A DNA stretch of 64,000 nt from Stenocarpella maydis (GCA_002270565.1 NQMI01000048.1:4684-68683), one strand, 5' to 3'. Positions 36,969-49,100 are shown, counted from the first letter of the stretch. Made by a program: numbers and translations. Notes: generated from the sequence alone by a model not told the origin.

Positions 36969-39900
36969 GCCTCCGCCACCTGTCACGTCATACCAACGAC
37001 AGTCACTTGCATGTCTAGATGGCTGCATGGGAGGTGCCAGCTGCTTACTTTCCCTAGTGCGCCGGTCCGTACGCACTACGCAGCCTGGTACTCCATCCGT
37101 ACCGGGTGTACATGGTGTACATACTGTGGGTTGATGAACACGATCTACAGCGGCCCAAATCACCTGCATGAGCAAGCGCCACAAGGAGGAGCCCCTGGAT
37201 ACCTGGACACCTGGATACCTGGATACCTTGGCTACCACTGCATACACGTGTGGCCTCCGTGGTCTTGGTAGGGCTCAGATTTGGCCTCAGGGTCCGGGAC
37301 GGGCGAGGCTCTCAGCTCCTGTTCCACATCACATCACACACACATAATATCTGCCAGGTACCCGCCGCAAAGAAACGGGTCCATGGCCCATTTTTGGTCG
37401 TGTCCAGAACCCAGCAGGCCCAGTCACCCCCATCCGGTCCTTGTCGGTCTTGTGGGGCCAAGAATGTTCTGCAGCAAACTGAGATGGGAATGGGGCCCCT
37501 GGGGAAGTGCGGAGAGGGCTGAGAGGGTAGGGGGAGAGGGTAGGGGGAGAGGGGAGGGGCGACGAGACGAGACGAGACAAGACGAGACGGTACTGTACGG
37601 AGCTCTATACCGGGTACCTACACAGGGTTCGCCAGGTACGCAGCACCGCCGGGGATGGCAGCCGGCTTGGGCTTGGTCGTGCGGTTACTACACTATGTAT
37701 GATGGCTAGTGAGTGCGGAGTAGAGTGTCGCGGGCACCAACCACCACGGCTACAGCACAAGGTTTTCCGGCACGACACAAACACACCAAAAATAATGCCC
37801 TGTGCCGCATTGCAATACATTACACTCTGGGAAGCCGGACGCTCAGGACTGCCCGTATCGGGGAGCCGGTCCGACGCCAAGGACTGCGTTTCACCATACA
37901 CATACCTGGCCACGCTCCAATGCCATCTTGGTCTACGTACCTCAGTAATATTCTTTGTTCGCGTCCTTGGGTTGGCTCCGAGGCGGGAAGGGACAAGTCC
38001 GGAATGCCACCTCGGGAAACGTGGCAATTCCCAAGCCTCTTCCATCGTCACTCCCAGTCGCCACTACTGCCTATATATTTAGTCTCGCTAGATTCAGTCG
38101 TGTGGAGGCTGATATTTAATTATTATAGGCACCGTTCTTGTGTGGCATGCGACTTGGCGTCTCTGCCATCCTTTCTAAGGTTTCTCCCCGTCGCACAACA
38201 GCCTCCTCGGTACGACTTGTGTATACGACAAGTACTATGTAATACGATGGGGGACCCGGGTACCCAGGTAAATGGGCAGACGGGCATAAAGGATGGCAGG
38301 CGCAGTGGTGATGCAGGGGCATTGAAGACCTTGTCACCGTCATTCGAGTGATGGCATGATTGATGATGGTTCTGGAAGATGACCCTCTGGCGTCGACAAG
38401 AGGGAGACGAGGGAGACGAGGCTTGGCTTCCCGGCCTTGGGGTTGGGCCTCAGCGCAGCAGAAGAAGCAGCAGCAGGTGCGGTAGTGGGCGACACCGCCT
38501 CGAGTTTCTGCAGGTTGCACTTGATGCTGCCCATTGATATTTGCTTCTGGTCATGGTGAATTGCCCCTTCGTGCAAACTTGCATGCGTACATATCGATCT
38601 ACCGTCTAACCTTTTCTCGAGAATTCGGTTTCCAGGGTGAGCTGCACGTCGCCAATCATGACCTCTCGTGACCTCTACCATGTACGTTGCGCCTGCCCCT
38701 CGTCACACCCATCCTCATCCAGCCATCAAATCTTCACACCATCAGCAGCGAGAAAAAGCAACCAGAGCCATGGCACGCATCACCACGATTGCAAACTCGC
38801 CTTGCTTCTTCCTCTTCTGGCCTTCCCACGGACATTGCCATCCTCCGCTAGGCTCGGTCGCGGCCTCGCAGGCTGGCCATCCAAGGGCGCACAGTGTCAT
38901 GCGAGAGACCGCACGCACATCTTCACCACACCATCGCGTCGGAGTCGTGCATTTAACCGGCCAACGTCGACGTCCTTGTCTCGGGTATGGTACCCAGGAC
39001 CCTGATCGCATCGGGTTGGCCCTCATGCATCAAGCCTTGGCCCGTCCCTAGGCATCATCGTCTGCGAGGCCGAGTCTCAAATTTTACCCATACTCGCATG
39101 TCAGGGCGCATCTTTGTCCTACGGCCCCCCAATGCCGGGCCTTCATGTCGTGCTACCACTGCGCATCTCGCGGTTATCTCAATACCTCTTTCTTCATGCC
39201 GCCCGGCGCTTTGGAAATGACGGGTTCGGATCGCCGCAGCTTCCTTCCGGAAAACGACGTGTCACTCAGGTCATCCTCACGCCGTATGGCCGCACATCCC
39301 ACTGTCGGTTTCTATCGAACACGCTGCTACACCTTATCTCAGCCACCTGCATCGTGATCGGCCCCAAGAGATCCTCGGTTTGGCAGCTGCGGATGCATCT
39401 TGCGGCGTGCAACTGCCCATGAGCCGTGTTGGTCACCCGGGGGACCCCGTCGACCTGTTGACAACCTGCCGTCTTCTTTTAGCCCTTTGACCCATACTTC
39501 GCGCAGGCCTCTGGAAGGGAACCGCCTAGTGGTCCCCCGTCGTGAGAACAGGTCGCACTCTGTGACACTACCAATACCTGTGAGGATCTCCCGCAAGAGC
39601 CCAACAAAGACTACAGTTCTTATGGCAACGTCACCCCCAGCCATTTCAACTCGCACAATCTGCAGTCATCGTCTTGGCGTGGCGGTACGGGTCACCACCA
39701 GTGGTCACGGGGCCGTATGCCTCGCTGGACGTGGCCGTCACTCGCAAATTGTCTCAGTGCACGATATCTACATCAGCGCTGCATCTGGGGCCCGGCCGTA
39801 GCCGAGCAATGGTGTGGGTTGTACAGTACGTCATTCACTTATGCACTACTACCAGATACCAATACGACTCCCGACATGTGCGGTCTACTGCAACCCTACA

Positions 39901-40849
39901 CATCAGAGGCCAAAGCTGTGACTGGGGCCCCTACGGCCGTGGCCAGACTTCGAGAACGGTATTGGGCTCTATTGAGGACTCTGCCTTGCAGCAGTCGACC
40001 AAAGCGGTCCTCGCTGGTCCCTAATATTGACGGCCGGCTGGTTCAACAGCACCGAGAGCACCGAGAGCATCGAGTCAAAGGCTAAAAGCCGCCTCAGAGG
40101 CTTGCCACATCTCGCAATACCAGACAAGGTACCAGACTAGACAGCGGGGGTATGCGAGACTGCCACCTCCGGATCCTGAGCTCTGGTTTTTGTCAGAACC
40201 CCCAAGCTCGAGCGAAGCACGCTGACCAAGACAGCCAGTCATGTACAACGCCGAGGGTACCAGTGGCCGAATCTCCTGGTGGGCGATATCATGACCTGTC
40301 AGTGTTTGGATCCCGAGCCGTGACCACGGAATAAGAAGATTCAAATTCCATCGACAAGTTGCACAAAATCCCACTGCCCTCTTGTTAATCATACCAATTG
40401 GACAAGTGCCGCCTCACCGATCATAACGATCGCTCCTACCATCCATCGTGACCACCCGCGCAGCCTCTGTGGCAAGGTTCCAGCCCTCTCTGAAGAGCAG
40501 CATGTAGACTGTTCGACGATGTTGACCGGGTCTTGTTTGAAAGGCTCCAGCCTTCAGCCGGGATCTTCTAGCGAAGCATTAGACCGATTCGGCCCAGTCA
40601 GTTGGCTGAACCACTAGCAGATCGGTTACTAGGTGACCATTAGGCCAGACTGCTGGAGGCGGATCTCTTTCTCCCGCGCCTACTCAGTGACCCTCGCCAA
40701 TCATTTGATGATGCTTCCGGGGCAACACAGTATCTGGTGCCCGGAATGGCGACCAAAAGCCGGGATCTCTCGCACAATGACCAGGGTCAGAGAGGCAAGA
40801 GCTGGCGACCTTGTCTAGGCTAATTCGCGTCGTCGCGGTCCACTAGGGT

Positions 40850-40890
40850 NNNNNNNNNNNNNNNNNNNNNNNNNNNNNNNNNNNNNNNNN
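40850..40890. other. Assembly gap (41 N)
   Basis: Run of N in otherwise unique DNA; the true size is unknown. Confidence 0.95.
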
Positions 40891-41640
40891 TTTTGTGATC
40901 CTAACTTCGGGATGCATCAGTGGGCGGCTCATCTTGGCCCATTACCTGAAGGCGTATCATGATCGTACACACCACTGCGACGTCACGGAAGTGACCTGTG
41001 ACGTTCCGTGGCCTGCCTGGCATTCTCCGTGGCTCTGGGTAGCTCAGAGAACTTTATCTCGACCGACTCCTGAAAGGAGATCTCGGAGAATTCCGAGCCT
41101 TCATCAACAGCTACTGTAGTCGGCAGGACACGATGGCGGCACGACAAGTGTGTCAACATCAGTGAGAAACCCATGTCGACAAAGAATAACGCTCCAAGCT
41201 TGTTGCCGCTGCCCTTGTGACCCAAAGTTGTTCTAACAACCACCCGCGCCGGGGAATCTCAAAAGTGCTCGGCCAGGTTGCTACGGGCCTTGTCCGTCTA
41301 TCAATTCTGTCCAACAAGTGACTCAAGATGGCTGTCTTACTACCGCAAGGCGCAATTGCCTCTCCCTGCTACAAGATTTCATATGACGAGGGCCTTTGGA
41401 ATGACTATACGGGGGGTAATCGTACTGGCTGGGCTGCTTTGGCCACCCACCTCTGGAGCGTCACAGATGCCGTATGTTGTGCTGCCTCCTTCTCCAGACA
41501 GCCTTTTCTCAGAAATGCCTTAGGCAGGCATGAGAAGATGCAACCATCATATGGTTGCCACGACATATCAAAGCACACCGACTTCCCAACATGTTAGGCT
41601 CATAACAAGGGCTGTCACTGGCCGGGATTCAGAACCCCTG

Positions 41641-42230
41641 TTCCTACGGGTGCCCTCGTGGAACTGCCAGAAACCGCGTCAACGCCATGGCCCTGAAGGA
41701 CCAGGCCTGCAACCAGCGCGGACAGTTTGCCCGCCAGGAGAAGGAGGTGTCTGTCACCGCCAAGGAGGCCTCGGCCACGATCTTTGCTGCGGCCGCCCTC
41801 ACGCAATGGCCGAGAATCCCGATCTTTTCCCGTTCGAGTGGAGCGTGGGGGCCAAGACGCACAAGGCCAGCATGCTCGCGCTGGCCAACAAGGTCAACAC
41901 CATCCCCGGGCCAGCTACGACCAGTCTCCCTCCGCGGTCCTGCGCCGCTGACGATGGAGTCTCGATGGAGTCGACCCGTGTCGCCAGGTTGCAACAGCTG
42001 TTGTGGTGCCTTCGGGAAGCAGATCGAGATCAACCCCATCTCGCAAACCGCTGCCAGCACTGTTGTGGAGTTGCGAAGGTCTCTTTTTCGAGCCAGAGCC
42101 GGGGCTGTCTTTCCGCATCCAAGGCCACAGCTTCATTGGACGCCAAAAGGACCAGAGCCCTGCCTACCGTGGCATTTTAGATGGCCACAAGCAAAAGAAA
42201 AGTACCAAGGCTATTCCCAGCTTCTCGTAA
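41641..42230 (+). pseudogene. Decayed coding remnant, family not recognised
   Basis: Protein-like sequence with GC-rich third positions runs through this stretch but changes frame several times. One frame carries NAMALKDQACNQRGQFARQE to about 41805; a second carries ENPDLFPFEWSVGAKTHKAS to about 41915; a third has ASYDQSPSAVLRR; the first returns with INPISQTAASTVVELRRSL (about 42030-42090); then GLSFRIQGHSFIGRQKDQSP and TKAIPSFS end near 42230. This is the expected look of a gene broken by several small indels (or by assembly errors next to the N gap). Introns could explain one switch but not all. The gene family is unknown to me. Confidence 0.4.
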
Positions 42231-42527
42231 CCCAATCAGTCGCAACTCAGTTCTTGAGAGGCAGAGACTCTACTTCCATTCGGCATCATTGACGGCCTGC
42301 AGGGATGAAGTCCGTGTGGTCAAGGTGAAGTTAAACACGTGCAATGGACCAGCTATGGGGCTCCGACGAATAAGCATTCTCTCGCCAAGATACCACCAAC
42401 ACCTGGCCTTTGATTCGGCGTACCTGGAAAGTTTATTACTCCCATGAACCAGCTCATCAAGAGCTAGCAGTCTCACCGCCGCGTTGAGCTCCATGCAGCA
42501 GCCAAGAAGCAGGGCGTTATCAAATGG

Positions 42528-42566
42528 CCACATATCTAGCGCTAATGCCACATATCTAGCGCTAAT
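42528..42566. repeat. 20-bp direct tandem duplication
   Basis: GCCACATATCTAGCGCTAAT occurs twice back to back, apparently a recent local duplication, 480 bp upstream of the CCDC124-like start. Confidence 0.85.
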
Positions 42567-43044
42567 CGGTGGAGGCTGAGAAAGCGAGAGACCAAGCCAA
42601 CTTGGTGCCAATCAGCATAATGGCTACTGAATTTATTATGTGCCTCCATTGGACCGTATTGGCTCTCATTGTGAGCCCTAACCCTTTACTTGGAAGCCAC
42701 GTCTCATACTATGTAGTGCGACCAGAGTACATACGTACTCCAAGCCGGATACCGGAGCGGCGCGTGAGAAAATAATCCCGCTGACGTCGGCGCTGCTCAT
42801 ACATGGCTCGGAAGCCTCACTCATTCAAGCTTTTCCATTTCGCGAATATCTTGTCTACGCGCTGCAACCCACCAACGCTCAACAGTATTGCCAACGCCAA
42901 CCGGTGGAGACACAGCAGAAGCGCACAAGTCCTTCTGTCAGACGAAAAGCTGCAGATCCCAGTCGTTTGGACGGGGCTGGCTACACAGAACCAACACCAC
43001 AGTCATCCGGACCCGCAGCAGACCATCCCAACACACACGCGAAG

Positions 43045-44133
43045 ATGGCCAAGAAGGGCGGCGGTGCTGGGGAGAACAGCAAGAAGGCCGCCGGCCAGGC
43101 CAGGAAGGCCGAGGCTGCAGCTAACAAGAAGGCCGCCGAGGACTCCAAGAAGGCAGCAGTAGAAGACGCTGAATGGTCCAAGGGCTCCAAGAAGGCCAAC
43201 GCCAAAAAGTAAGTTCGCCCATCTAACAATGCTCTCCCTCCACCCGACCACCTATGTTAGTTAGGAGGTTGCTCGGCCCGTCCCACCCATCCGCGTCTTT
43301 TCCTACTGTTTCGCCCCCGACTACACATCGACAAGGCTTGTGTGTTGGTTCGCCCGTCCTATACGAGACGTGTTACATCAAATCACACCCTCAGGCGTGG
43401 CCTATACACCCTACCTCCAATCCCTCCCCCCCACCCCCCACACTCTTCCCTCTCTTCAGCCATGCCACCATGGTGGAGAACGGGGGAGTGTGTGGGGGAG
43501 GGGGGCTTACCCGACCCCGTGATGCCCAACACCACCACGGCGCGTGCTTGCCGACGTCGCAATTCGGTGCTGACTGTGTCCGCCCTTGTTCCCCTGGCGA
43601 TTAGGGAAGAGGAGGCGGCCAAGAAGGCCGAGGCCGCACGCAAGAAGGCGGAGAGGGACGCTCTGCTTGCCGAAGAGGAGAAGAACACGCCCGGCAGGTC
43701 CGCGCCCAAGAATGCCAAGTCGGCGCAGAAGAAGACGAAGGGATTGGACCTTGGTCAGCTCGACGGGCAGTTTAGTGATGACGGTAAACTGACTACGCTG
43801 AATGCGTCTGGTCTCGACAATGCACTGGACGCGCTCGATATCACGAGCGCTGATAACACGCTCAAGGTTGATCGTCATCCGGAAAAACGTTACCCAGGAG
43901 CGTTGAAGGCATACCTCAAACGTAGGCACGACGAGCTCAAGGCGGAAGGATTTCTGGCGCTCAAGGGCAACGACTGGCCGTCGATGGTGCCCAAGATCAC
44001 AAAGGAGTTTGACAAGTCGTCCGAGAACCCGATGAACCAGCTCCACGGAACCTACAATATGACACAAGAGGAAATCGCGGACATCCGCGAGCAGGAGAGG
44101 AAGAAGAAGGAGAAAAGGCTTGCCGGGATCTAG
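43045..44133 (+). CDS. CCDC124: CCDC124/DUF1014 family ribosome-associated protein
   Basis: Two exons (43045-43208, 43605-44133) join across a 396-bp intron (GTAAGT...TTAG) to give 230 residues. The start ATGGCCAAGAAGGG in context GAAGATGG gives the usual MAKKGG opening. Residues 1-90 are Lys/Ala/Glu-rich coiled coil (KKAAEDSKKAAVEDAEWSKG, then EEEAAKKAEAARKKAERD after the splice). The C-terminal domain (about 125-230) has HPEKRYPGALKAYLKRR, LKAEGF, KEFDKSSENPMNQLHGTYN and a terminal basic helix, the DUF1014 signature. Human CCDC124 and yeast Lso2 bind ribosomes and help recovery from hibernation; the same role is inferred. The intron is long for a fungus but phases close (AA|G, then EEE). 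Confidence 0.88.
43209..43604 (+). other. Long intron of the CCDC124-like gene
   Basis: 396 bp, pyrimidine-rich, between a GTAAGT donor and a GCGATTAG acceptor. It contains CCACCATGG but no frame that continues the protein. Confidence 0.75.
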
Positions 44134-44650
44134 ACGCCATGGTTCATTGTCCAGCAAGCTGGATAGCCATGCCATATGAAATGGTGGAGTCACAGGTGGT
44201 TAGTGGTTGTGTCATACGCGGGAGAGTATGGGGTAACTAATTTCGTGATCCGTTCCCAACTTTGGGTCTTCCACAATGGACCTTGTGAAGACACAGCTTT
44301 TGGCAAAGGAATGTATATGTTATAGGTCTTAAGATGCTTTCTATACAATCGATATTCAATCAATGACATGAAAATACCTTTTAGAGGAGACTAGAAGGTT
44401 GTAGGATGGTCGTGACGAAACCCATGTGTAACAACGCGTGGGAGTTTCTGCAATGGTTTACGAGTTTGCACTGTCTTCAGAATTGTCGACGTGATGAAGT
44501 TCCCAAACGGCCCTCATAACCCTGCCTCTGCTGATGCCTGCTTCAGCGGCCTGTTTCGGTAGCCTGCATCTAAGCGCCAGTGTGGAGCCTTCCCTGACAG
44601 GCTGCACAATGTCGTGACTCAGCGGGCGCCAACTTCATTATGCTCTGACC
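44134..44650. other. Intergenic between CCDC124-like and HET genes
   Basis: 517 bp holding the 3' region of the first gene and the promoter of the HET gene. Nothing distinctive is seen. Confidence 0.5.
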
Positions 44651-47144
44651 ATGGCAATGGATATTTCATCATTCACAGAATCTGTCCCAATAAGCCAGTG
44701 CGGTGTGATGAGTCTATGCACAAAATGCCAGTTGATCTCAACAAAAGACTATGGACACAAAGAAGACATGCTGTTCCGCCACGACTGCGAAAGCTTCCGA
44801 AGGGCTGTCTTTGAAAGCAAGTGTTATATATGCTGCAGCGTCTGGGAGAGCCTCACGGAGGAACAGAAAGGGGTGGCCAGCCGTCCGCAGTTCATGGGTA
44901 TCAAGTACCACTTCAGAGCAGGGCGTGCAACCGACAAGGACGGCGACCCCATTCTCTCTCTGGCTAGACTCACATTGAGCTGGGACGATGATCTTTACGA
45001 CTGCGAGGACTATGTCGAGCCCGGGGGTTTTGACGTAGGAGAAGGAACGTTTACAGTTCTCAACCCCGCAGGTATGTTTGTCCGTTCATGAACCACCCAC
45101 CAGTTCCCACGCAGAGTAAAGGCCTGGCGCTGGAAATACATCATTAAGTGCGGCCTTGCCTTTAGAGAGCTATACCTGTTGAGGTCTGCCCGTGACGCCA
45201 CCAGTGTGGCCTTCTATGCTGCTATAGCCTCAGAAGACGACGCGCAAACCCATTTTTGAGGAAGACTATGGGCCATAGATCGTGTCGAATCGTACTCAAG
45301 ATGAATACGAAAGGTGGTGCTGTAGGGTAGTGTGCTCTGTGCACCCGGACTCGATAGGCGATGGCGTGGAATACCTTCGAGTGTGTTTCAAGAGCCTTGA
45401 AAGCTCGATGAAGAACGTTGAAAATGCGTACAGACTAACATGATCCACAGTCTACCCTGTACAGGGTTTTCGAAGGTTGGGAGAGAGCACAAACGACGCT
45501 TCATGCTGGGCCACTATATCAAAGTGGATAGTCCACTGCTCCACGAAACATCTCGCATGTCGTGAATTTCAGGATGCAACGTGGAAGCCGACCAGACTTG
45601 TGGATGTGGGTGGGTACGAGAAAGGATACGTGCGCGTTGTGGAATCGTCCGTTGTGCCTGAAATGTCCCTTGAGCCTTACCTGGCACTCAGCCACTGCTG
45701 GGGCCGGCAGCCTTTCTTGGTGATGAATGAGAGTAACCGGGAAGAGTTTAAAAAGGGTGTTCCCGTCTCGTCTCTTCCCTTGAATTTTCGAGACGCAATA
45801 TTGACCACCCATCGACTTGGATTTCGGTACATTTGGATTGACTCGCTTTGCATTGTTCAAAGCTCGCGCGACGACTGGGAAAGAGAGGCGCCGTTGATGA
45901 ATCAAGTATACAGGAACGCATTCCTTACTCTTGGCGCGATGGCGTCCCCTGATGCCCACGGGGGCCTATTCCGAAGACGTGACCCAGGGATGGCAAGCCC
46001 ACTGCTGGTCAAAATCCAGAGTGAGGACGGGCTTGTTGAGTGTCTGTTGATCAAGTCCGACTTCTGGCACAGCCACGTCAGACAAGCCCCCATGAGCCAA
46101 AGAGGATGGGTGGTACAGGAACGTATCCTGACCCCCAGGAGTCTGTACTTTTGCAAAAGCCAGCTTTTTTGGGAGTGCCGGGAGCAGCACGCCTGCGAGT
46201 GGTTTCCCCTTGGGATACCTCACGTATTCGTGACCGACATCAAGGAGCCTTATGCGACCAACATCTTCTCCGTAAAGGGGTTCGAAAAGTCGGTCATGCA
46301 TCTCATGGATGCTAATTGCCGAGAAAGCCACGACGGGCCGGAGCAATACGATACCGTGTACCAGGTTTGGGCAGACATTCTGGAGTCGTACGTCAGGTGT
46401 GCCCTCACGAACCCGGACGACAAATTTGTGGCGATATCTGGCATTGTTAAGGACTTCGCGAAAGCTATCGACGACGAATATGTCGCGGGTTTGTGGCGAC
46501 GAAATTTCGTCAACGGCCTTCTCTGGACTGCCAGACCCGATCAAGGCTTCGAGTGGGATGTGTCACCGGCTATCCGACCTGAACGCTACCGAGCACCATC
46601 TTGGAGCTGGGCTTCTCTTGATACCCCCTCCATGAAAACGTACCATTATTGGGAAAGTCAACTGTCTGGCGAATACGTTGAGGTCTCTGACGTCCACGTC
46701 GAGCCTAAAGGTAATGATCCCACAGGACAGTTGAGGCATGCCTGTCTGCATGTCAGCGGGTATCTCGTGAGAACTTATCGCAAACCAGAATTCCATGACG
46801 ATATGCAACACTTCGGAAAATTCGTTCCCGATATGAAGGAGACGCCCGAATCAAATGCTTACTTCTGTCTGCCATTGCGAGAAGAACATAATCGTAATAT
46901 TCCGAGGCTCAGGGGGCTGGTTCTGACCCGCGTGCCGGAGGACGAAAGGAGAAGTATGACTTCTTGTAGCAAATGCACTGGCAAAGTTGTGCTCCAGAGA
47001 GTCGGTACCTTTGTATGCGACCAGGGCGAGCCACTCCAACATTTGTCGAGGCGTAAGCCTCTAGATTGGGCGGATTGGGGAGAAGAGAGTGACCACTTGT
47101 GGTTTCCTGAAGACACGGATATTTGGGACATCGTCATAGTCTAG
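44651..47144 (+). CDS. HET-domain (heterokaryon incompatibility) protein
   Basis: Exons 44651-45071 and 45451-47144 give 704 residues; the 379-bp intron (GTATGT; branch CTAAC; CCACAG) splices G|TC in phase into VLNPAVYPVQGF. The HET domain starts near residue 217 with YLALSHCWG, continues LPLNFRDAI, RLGFRYIWIDSLCIVQ, DWEREAPLMNQVYRNAFLT and SPDAHGGLF (to about 325), and RGWVVQERILTPRSLYF with WECRE follow, all standard for PF06985 proteins. The N-terminus has C23-x2-C26, H44, C46, C58-x2-C61, a possible zinc-binding arrangement; the extension before the domain is about 215 residues. HET proteins act in non-self recognition and regulated cell death in fungi; the partner is unknown. The RIP'd island begins 320 bp after the stop. 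The frame is intact. Confidence 0.88.
45072..45450 (+). other. Long intron of the HET gene
   Basis: Bounded by GTATGT and ACTAACATGATCCACAG. It holds a 150-nt open stretch (about 45111-45257, reading KAWRWKYIIKCGLAFRELYL) that cannot be joined in phase with the flanking exons by the sites I can see, so it is left in the intron. Confidence 0.65.
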
Positions 47145-47540
47145 TGGCACCTTCAAAGAGCCAGGAAAAATGATTGGGGTCAGAGAACGGACAGTAGATA
47201 TGTACAAAAGAGGTGGGAATCTAGGAAGCCGGGGGAATAGAGGAAGTTTAGTATGCAGCGTCTCCAGGAAAGTCCCTGGTTCACGACAGGTCGATAAACT
47301 CACCGAGATGCCACTGATTAAGAAACCTCCTATACGATCAGAATGTATTTGGCCAGACAAAAACAATTGTTACTAGCAGTTCGACAGTCAACGTCCGCCT
47401 ACCCAGCTTTTCAGGACCGCCAACCTAGCTCGACCCTGTTCGCCTACCCAGTACAAGAAACTCATGGGTGCAGCCTACTATAATTTCTTATACATCCTCT
47501 CTAAAATACCCCGCCTTAAAGCTCTCAGAGCCCCTCAACA
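47145..47540. other. 3' flank of the HET gene up to the repeat island
   Basis: No gene is seen; composition falls from about 47.45 kb onward. Confidence 0.5.
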
Positions 47541-47561
47541 CGTCTTAAAGCCCCTCAATAC

Positions 47562-47660
47562 GCCCAGAGGAAAGGACCTCCACATGCCCAGAGGAAGGGT
47601 CCTCAACACGCCTAGAGGAAGGGTCCTACACATACCCAGAGGAAGGGCCCTTCCTCTGGG
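47562..47660. repeat. 24-bp tandem repeat ending in a perfect 26-bp palindrome
   Basis: Four diverged copies of GCCCAGAGGAAGGGTCCTCA plus four bases (47562, 47586, 47610, 47634). The last merges into a perfect palindrome (47635-47660, half-site CCCAGAGGAAGGG). On + the array reads as an 8-residue TPRGRVLH-like repeat, but no gene is supported. Confidence 0.85.
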
Positions 47661-47694
47661 CGTGTTCAGGGCCCTCTTTTAGGTATGCCGACAG

Positions 47695-49050
47695 CCCACT
47701 GGATATGCCGAAAGCCTACTGTTAGGGCCTGGGGGCTGCTAGGCCCTGGAGACTGTAGGCCCTTATCGACAAGGGCCCTATAGCCTGCTGCCTATAAATA
47801 GCCCTTTGCTAGCTAACGCCTTTAGTAATAGCTTCTTTTTAAAATAGTTTAGTAACTATTATTATAAACTAAGTTACTTTAAAATTTATATTCATTTTAA
47901 GCTTAGTTTAAGGATTTAAATAATATATATAATATAATTTATTAATAATATAAATCACTAAAAAGTAGCTAAAACTTAAAACTAACTATTTTACTTTTTT
48001 ATATAAAAATATTTATATATACCCTATTAAAATCCGTAGACTAAGCCTAAAATAAGCTGTAGTATATTTTTTTAAACTTTTAAAAACTTTTTTGCTTAAT
48101 TATTTAAGAAATTTAATTTTAAACCTTTATAATTTTATTTATTAATAAAACTTATATAAGAAAATCTTAGATTTTTCATACAAAACTCTTATAATTAAAG
48201 TACATAAGATTTAAATTACTTTAAAAATTTACTATTTTATCGTTTACACAGCTTCATTTAAAACGGTTTTGACATAAAGTATTATTAATAAAGTATATAT
48301 AATGTATTATTGCTAGCCTAAGCGACTTTTTAATTCTAATTATTTTTTAATACCTTACATTAAGTAAAGATATATTAAAAATAAAGTGTTTTATAACTTT
48401 AACACGTTAAATTTACACTCAACGGTTCTTTATTATTAATTAAGACTTTGAATATATCTTATCATCAATAGGTATATAGTTGAATTAATATTTAATTTAA
48501 ATTTCACGATTACTTTTGCTGATGATATTAATAGATCCATGTATATATTATAATACTGTTTCATATATTATAATATTAAAGCTATATAAGAACTATAAAT
48601 GTGAGACGTTAAATTAACAAAAAAGTTTATGATTTTATTTTGTGGAATTGTATATATTATATTTATTAATTAAATTAATTTTATATAACCTTTATATTAT
48701 ATATATATATATATATAATAAGTAATTTTTTTTCAAAACGTTTATATATATTTAGATTTTTAAACTTTATATAATATAAAATATTAAAAAGTAATTAAGA
48801 TTAAGAAGTAGCTACTTTAATTTCTTATATAAAGAATATTTATATTAACTATATTAAAACCTTTAAACTGAGATTGAAATAAATATAAATTTTAAAATAG
48901 CTTAAATCTTATATATTTTAATTATATTTTTATAAGAATTTTAAATTTTTCATAACCTATATAAAGTTATAATTATGTAACTATAGAAATAATAGTAGGT
49001 TAGTATAGTCTACCTATAGGGCACTAACCATGGGGCACTTAGTGGCCTAT
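47695..49050. repeat. Extremely AT-rich RIP-type DNA
   Basis: After a GGGCCT-rich stretch with TATAAATAG at 47792-47800, the sequence from about 47.82 to 49.02 kb is almost only A and T, with TATA runs (48695-48717) and no open frame. This is the composition of heavily RIP-mutated repeats in filamentous fungi. The original element cannot be recognised. Confidence 0.75.
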
Positions 49051-49100
49051 TATAATGATCAGAGGGTTTCCAAGTCCTTTGAACCTGAGAGATCAATAGT
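49051..49100 (+). repeat. Family A repeat fragment
   Basis: TATAATGATCAGAGGGTTTC and GAACCTGAGAGATCAA match the 5' part of the family A repeat. The match is lost after about 49095, where GC-richer unrelated sequence starts. Confidence 0.6.

Larger units (their letters stand above)
29034..41640. other. 12.6-kb gene-free stretch
   Basis: No frame here shows a recognisable domain on either strand. It contains AC repeats (34262-34283), TGCCA and CCAG tandem tracts (34541-34619), a CAGCC tract (35724-35750), a CTGGTG array (36885-36968), GGATACCTGG copies (37196-37228), GACGAGACGA copies (37560-37586) and TACCTAGGTA words. The 31-33 kb part is open in short frames on both strands, with no domain. 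A 41-bp N run lies at 40850-40890, so a gene could be hidden by misassembly. Confidence 0.5.

Noticed and set aside
36870..37271. Frame with long Leu-Val repeat, possible membrane protein
   Set aside because: The hydrophobic stretch is the CTGGTG microsatellite read as codons; the rest lacks conserved features.
38340..38681. 113-codon - strand frame with an internal MGSIKCNLQKLE start
   Set aside because: Could be a small exon, but no splice partner, domain or promoter was found.
41615..42060. - strand frames in the decayed remnant
   Set aside because: Shadows of the + strand protein-like segments, which have the more natural composition.
43507..44193. 228-codon - strand frame opposite CCDC124-like
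   Set aside because: Leu/Arg-rich antisense shadow of the Lys/Ala/Glu-rich gene.
47464..47682. 72-codon frame with PRGR repeats
   Set aside because: It is the translation of a 24-bp tandem repeat at a repeat-island border, without promoter or conserved part.
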